In this document: positions 5,986-8,598 of the stretch, in pieces
Position numbering within the stretch: position 1 is the stretch's first letter
Layout: each line of letters opens with the position of its first letter
Origin: Falsiroseomonas sp038250135
Lineage (GTDB): Bacteria > Pseudomonadota > Alphaproteobacteria > Acetobacterales > Acetobacteraceae
NCBI GenBank assembly: GCA_038250135.1
Contig: JBBSCP010000204.1
Span: 1-8,598 of the forward strand
Reading direction: 5' to 3'
DNA: 8,598 nucleotides
Translations under genes and position numbers: made by a program
Notes under the pieces: generated by a model
What the model was told of the DNA's origin: nothing
Databases searched by the model: none
The model's input: only the letters and a program-made list of their open reading frames with translations

Positions 5986-7299
5986 ATGACCCTCGACCCC
6001 GGCGCGGGAAGCGCGAAACTCGATCCCGGCGCCACCCGCGCCATCCTCGACGCCTGCGACACGCTGCGCGCGGAGGGGGAGGCGATGCTGATGCGCCTCA
6101 CGCGCTGCCCCTCAACGCTGGGCAACGAGCATTCCGCGCTGAACGAGATGGTGCGCATCTACGAGAGCCTCGGCCTTGCGCCGCAACGCGTGCCGACGGT
6201 ACCGGCGGCACTGGAAGGCCATCCCGGCTTCTCGCCGCCGCTGATGTCCTACGAAGGTCGCGACAACGTCGTTGCCGTGCATCGGCCGCGCAACGCCAAG
6301 GGTCGCAGTCTTGTCTTGCAGGGCCATGTTGATGTCGTGCCTGAAGGTGCCGAGGATGAATGGACCACGCCGCCCTTCGCGCCGGAGATCCGCGGCGGGC
6401 GCATGTATGGCCGCGGCGCGGGCGACATGAAGGCCGGCATCATCAGCTACGTCACGGCTTTCCGCGCGATGAAGCTCGCGGACCTTCAGCCGGCGGCCGA
6501 GGTGCAGATGCACTCGGTGATCGAGGAGGAATGCACCGGCAATGGGGCGCTCGCCTGCATGATGGCGATGCCGAAATGCGACGCCGTGATCATTCCCGAG
6601 CCCGGCCCCGGCCTGCCCGCGATGTACAGCGCCGAGGTCGGCGTGGTCTGGGCCTGGGTCACGGTCACCGGCCGGCCGGCGCATGTGCGCGACAAGCAGG
6701 CCGGCGTGAACGCGGTGGAAGCCGCGATGCGGGTTTGGCAGCGCTTCGAGGCCTATGAGCGCGAGATGAACCGCGCCGAGCACATCCATCCGAGTTTTCG
6801 CGGCGTCAATCATCCGGTGAACGTCAACCTCGGCACCTTCACCGGTGGCGAGTGGAATTCCTCGGTGCCGACCCGCGCCACGCTCGGTTTGCGCGTCGGT
6901 GTGATGATGGGCAATAGCGCCGCCAACGTGCGCGCGGATATCGAGCGGATCGTCGAACAGTCGCGCGGCGATGCGGGGCTGAAGGGGGCGAAGGTGACGC
7001 TGGCGTTCAAGGGCTTCATGGCGGAACCCTGCGTCTTCGACATGCAGGCCGAGATCGTGCAGATCGCGATGCGTAGCTACGCGAGCCTGACGGGCCATGA
7101 TCTGCGCCACTACCCCGCGACGGGCCTGACCGATGGCCGGCACTTCGCGCTGCACCAAGGCACGCCGGTGGCGTGTTTCGGGCCGGATGCGCAGGACATT
7201 CACGGCATCGATGAAAGCGTGGGCATGGACAGCATGCACGACATCACGCGCAGCATCGCGCTGACCATGGCGGCGTGGTGTGGGGTGGAAACGGCGTGA
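5986..7299 (+). CDS. M20 family ArgE/DapE-type deacylase
   Basis: A 437-residue co-catalytic zinc hydrolase of peptidase family M20, of the type annotated as ArgE/DapE family deacylase; the likely reaction is removal of an N-acyl group from an amino acid or peptide. Metal-site motifs are present: LQGHVDVVPEG (His114, Asp116), GRGAGDMKAG (bridging Asp147), IEEECTGNGA (catalytic/metal Glu within 180-182), PEPGPG (Glu205) and DIHGIDESV (His406). The dimerisation domain is inserted at about 215-335, starting EVGVVWAWVTVTGRPAHV. The ATG has GAGG four bases upstream (5978-5981). It overlaps by ATGA the stop of the decayed ATPase frame, but the original ATPase stop was probably at 5979. The stop overlaps the next gene's GTG (GTGA, 7296-7299), implying coupled translation. 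No lesions are visible, unlike the upstream transporter genes. Substrate is unknown; the former peptide-transporter context suggests imported peptides or acylated amino acids. Confidence 0.92.
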   Translation: MTLDPGAGSAKLDPGATRAILDACDTLRAEGEAMLMRLTRCPSTLGNEHSALNEMVRIYESLGLAPQRVPTVPAALEGHPGFSPPLMSYEGRDNVVAVHRPRNAKGRSLVLQGHVDVVPEGAEDEWTTPPFAPEIRGGRMYGRGAGDMKAGIISYVTAFRAMKLADLQPAAEVQMHSVIEEECTGNGALACMMAMPKCDAVIIPEPGPGLPAMYSAEVGVVWAWVTVTGRPAHVRDKQAGVNAVEAAMRVWQRFEAYEREMNRAEHIHPSFRGVNHPVNVNLGTFTGGEWNSSVPTRATLGLRVGVMMGNSAANVRADIERIVEQSRGDAGLKGAKVTLAFKGFMAEPCVFDMQAEIVQIAMRSYASLTGHDLRHYPATGLTDGRHFALHQGTPVACFGPDAQDIHGIDESVGMDSMHDITRSIALTMAAWCGVETA

Positions 7300-8531
7300 G
7301 CAACTTTCGTCCCTCCGGCGAGCGGCTTTGGGACAGCCTGATGGAGTTCGCTGCCATCGGCGTGACGACCAGGGGCGGGTGCAACCGGCAGACGCTGACA
7401 GACCTCGACGGCGAGGCGCGCGCGCTGCTGCAACGCCAGGCCGAGGCGACAGGTGCCACGCTCACACTGGATCGCGTCGGCAACATGGTTTTGACCCGCC
7501 CGGGGCGTGATGCCTCTCGAAAACCTGTTGCCATCGGCAGCCATCTCGACACGCAGCCCACTGGCGGCAAGTACGACGGCGTACTCGGCGTGCTCGCGGG
7601 GCTCGAAATCCTGCGTGCGCTGCAGGAGGCGGGCATCGAGACCGAGGCGCCCGTCGCGCTGGTGAATTGGACGAATGAGGAAGGCGCCCGTTTCTCGCCA
7701 CCGATGATGGGCAGCGGCGCCGCGATGGGCGTCTTCCCCGAGGCGGAGGTGCTGGCCAAGACCGACAGCAACGGCGCCGTCTTTGGCGCGGAACTTTCGC
7801 GCATTGGCTGGGCCGGCAGCGCCGATCCCGCGGCCCTGCAATCGCTTGGCGCCTATTTCGAACTGCACATCGAACAGGGTCCGGCGCTGGAGCGCGCGGG
7901 GCTCGACCTCGGCATCGTCACCCATGCGCTGGCGCAGCATTGGTTCGAGGTCACCGTGACCGGCGAGGAAGCGCATGGCGGCAGCGGCATGGCCGGGCGG
8001 CGCGATGCGATGATGGCGGCCGCGGAAATGATGGTTGCCATCGAGGCCGCCGCGCTCGCGGCCGGCGCGCGTGCCACCGTCGGCCGCGCGACGCTGCATC
8101 CGGACAGCCGCAACGTCGTACCCGGCCGCGTGTGGTTCAGCCTCGACACGCGCCAAGACCATGAGAACGACCTTGCCGCACTTGCCGCCACGATGCGTGC
8201 CGAGGCGGCGGCGATAGGCGTGAGGCGCGGTGTTGCCATCGGCATCGAGGATTTCTGGATCTCGCCAGCCACGCCCTTCGACGCGGCGTTGGTGGAGGCA
8301 CTGCGCGTCGCGGCCAGGTCGCGTGGCGTGAAGCACCAGGAGATGCCGACCGCCATCGGGCACGACGCGGTATATTGCGCGCGCCGCGTGCCGAGCGTGA
8401 TGATCTTCGTGCCCTGCCATGGCGGCATCAGCCACAATGAGGCCGAGAGCATCACGCCCGCCTGGGCCGAAGCCGGGCTTTTGGTGCTGGGCGATGCTGT
8501 ACTCGCCACGGCCGGCGTTGCGAAGGAGTAG
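7296..8531 (+). CDS. M20 family Zn-dependent hydrolase (N-carbamoyl-L-amino-acid hydrolase / allantoate amidohydrolase type)
   Basis: A 411-residue amidase of the HyuC/AllC group, which hydrolyses N-carbamoyl amino acids, beta-ureidopropionate or allantoate; the sequence alone does not separate these. Motifs: ERLWDSLMEFAAIG (9-22), IGSHLDTQPTGGKYDG (His83, Asp94), NWTNEEGARF (Glu128-Glu129), ELHIEQGP (His191, Glu193), the dimerisation domain start WFEVTVTGEEAHGGSGM (216-232), PDSRNVVPG (269-277), GHDAVY (355-360) and GGISHNEAE (final metal His380). The start is GTG at 7296, giving a 4-nt GTGA overlap with the deacylase. GTG codons at 7275 and 7278 are alternatives, but family similarity begins after 7296 and there is no ATG before codon 16. 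The last codons contain AAGGAG, the ribosome-binding site of the next gene. Confidence 0.92.
   Translation: MSNFRPSGERLWDSLMEFAAIGVTTRGGCNRQTLTDLDGEARALLQRQAEATGATLTLDRVGNMVLTRPGRDASRKPVAIGSHLDTQPTGGKYDGVLGVLAGLEILRALQEAGIETEAPVALVNWTNEEGARFSPPMMGSGAAMGVFPEAEVLAKTDSNGAVFGAELSRIGWAGSADPAALQSLGAYFELHIEQGPALERAGLDLGIVTHALAQHWFEVTVTGEEAHGGSGMAGRRDAMMAAAEMMVAIEAAALAAGARATVGRATLHPDSRNVVPGRVWFSLDTRQDHENDLAALAATMRAEAAAIGVRRGVAIGIEDFWISPATPFDAALVEALRVAARSRGVKHQEMPTAIGHDAVYCARRVPSVMIFVPCHGGISHNEAESITPAWAEAGLLVLGDAVLATAGVAKE
8523..8528 (+). promoter_or_regulatory. Shine-Dalgarno sequence of the M81 peptidase gene
   Basis: AAGGAG lies 6 nt before the ATG at 8535 and inside the last codons of the preceding hydrolase gene. 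It fixes the start of the gene truncated by the window edge. Confidence 0.7.
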
Positions 8532-8534
8532 GCC

Positions 8535-8598
8535 ATGCGTATCGCCATCGGCGGCTTCCTGCACGAAAGCCATTCCTTCGCGCCGCTCCCCACCACCT
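8535..8598 (+). CDS. M81 family metallopeptidase (MlrC-type), N-terminal fragment
   Basis: Only 21 codons are inside the window: MRIAIGGFLHE followed by SHSFAPLPTT. This matches the characteristic start of M81/MlrC proteins (consensus roughly MRIAVGGFxHETNTFxPxPT), where the HE pair belongs to the predicted zinc site. MlrC was named for a microcystin-degrading peptidase; most relatives sit in peptide or amino-acid catabolic operons and have unknown substrates. The ATG lies 3 nt after the hydrolase stop with AAGGAG 6 nt upstream, so it is the third gene of the plus-strand operon. Completeness cannot be judged. Confidence 0.8.
   Translation, partial: MRIAIGGFLHESHSFAPLPTT

Noticed and set aside
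6112..7239. Long minus-strand open frame (375 codons)
   Set aside because: Antisense to the M20 deacylase; its His- and Arg-rich, domain-free translation is a GC-rich shadow.
7200..8573. Long minus-strand open frame (457 codons)
   Set aside because: Antisense to the Zn-dependent hydrolase and the M81 start; no recognisable domains.

Overview
The window is GC-rich DNA (roughly two thirds G+C by eye), with dense coding, GTG starts and 4-nt gene overlaps. The protein motifs fit an alphaproteobacterium, most plausibly a Roseomonas-like member of the Acetobacteraceae. That placement is an inference from style and gene content, not from a search. No tRNA, rRNA, CRISPR array or intact insertion sequence was seen.

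Left part (1-3886). A 3'-truncated gamma-glutamyltransferase gene (minus strand, exported precursor) runs off the left edge. It is divergent from a small YraN/UPF0102 nuclease-fold gene (plus strand). YraN converges, with a 4-nt overlap, on a minus-strand group read right to left: a histone-deacetylase/acetylpolyamine-amidohydrolase family enzyme, the ComM/YifB AAA+ protein, and a DUF808 (YedI-type) membrane protein. The spacers of 16 and 40 nt allow a common transcript. Linkage of yraN and comM recurs in distant bacteria and hints at a shared DNA-processing role.

Middle (4919-5985). This is the most unusual part. It holds the collapsed remains of a peptide/oligopeptide ABC transporter operon. 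At 5005-5216 lies the N-terminal stub of a family-5 substrate-binding protein, with a ruined Tat-like signal, a 1-nt deletion and an internal deletion. At 5443-5979 lies the C-terminal part of the last ATPase (DppF/OppF type), with a 1-nt insertion, an in-frame TAG and a second 1-nt frameshift. The rest of the binding protein, the permeases, the first ATPase and the Walker A half of the second ATPase are absent. Two related long palindromes (5217-5269 and 5284-5321, both with a GGTTCAA/TTGAACC core) start exactly where binding-protein homology ends.

Right part (5986-8598). Three intact plus-strand genes follow: an M20 ArgE/DapE-type deacylase, an M20 N-carbamoyl-amino-acid hydrolase/allantoate-amidohydrolase-type enzyme (4-nt GTGA overlap), and the start of an M81 (MlrC-type) metallopeptidase cut by the window edge. 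They look like the catabolic tail of the same peptide or modified-amino-acid scavenging operon, kept after its transporter was lost.
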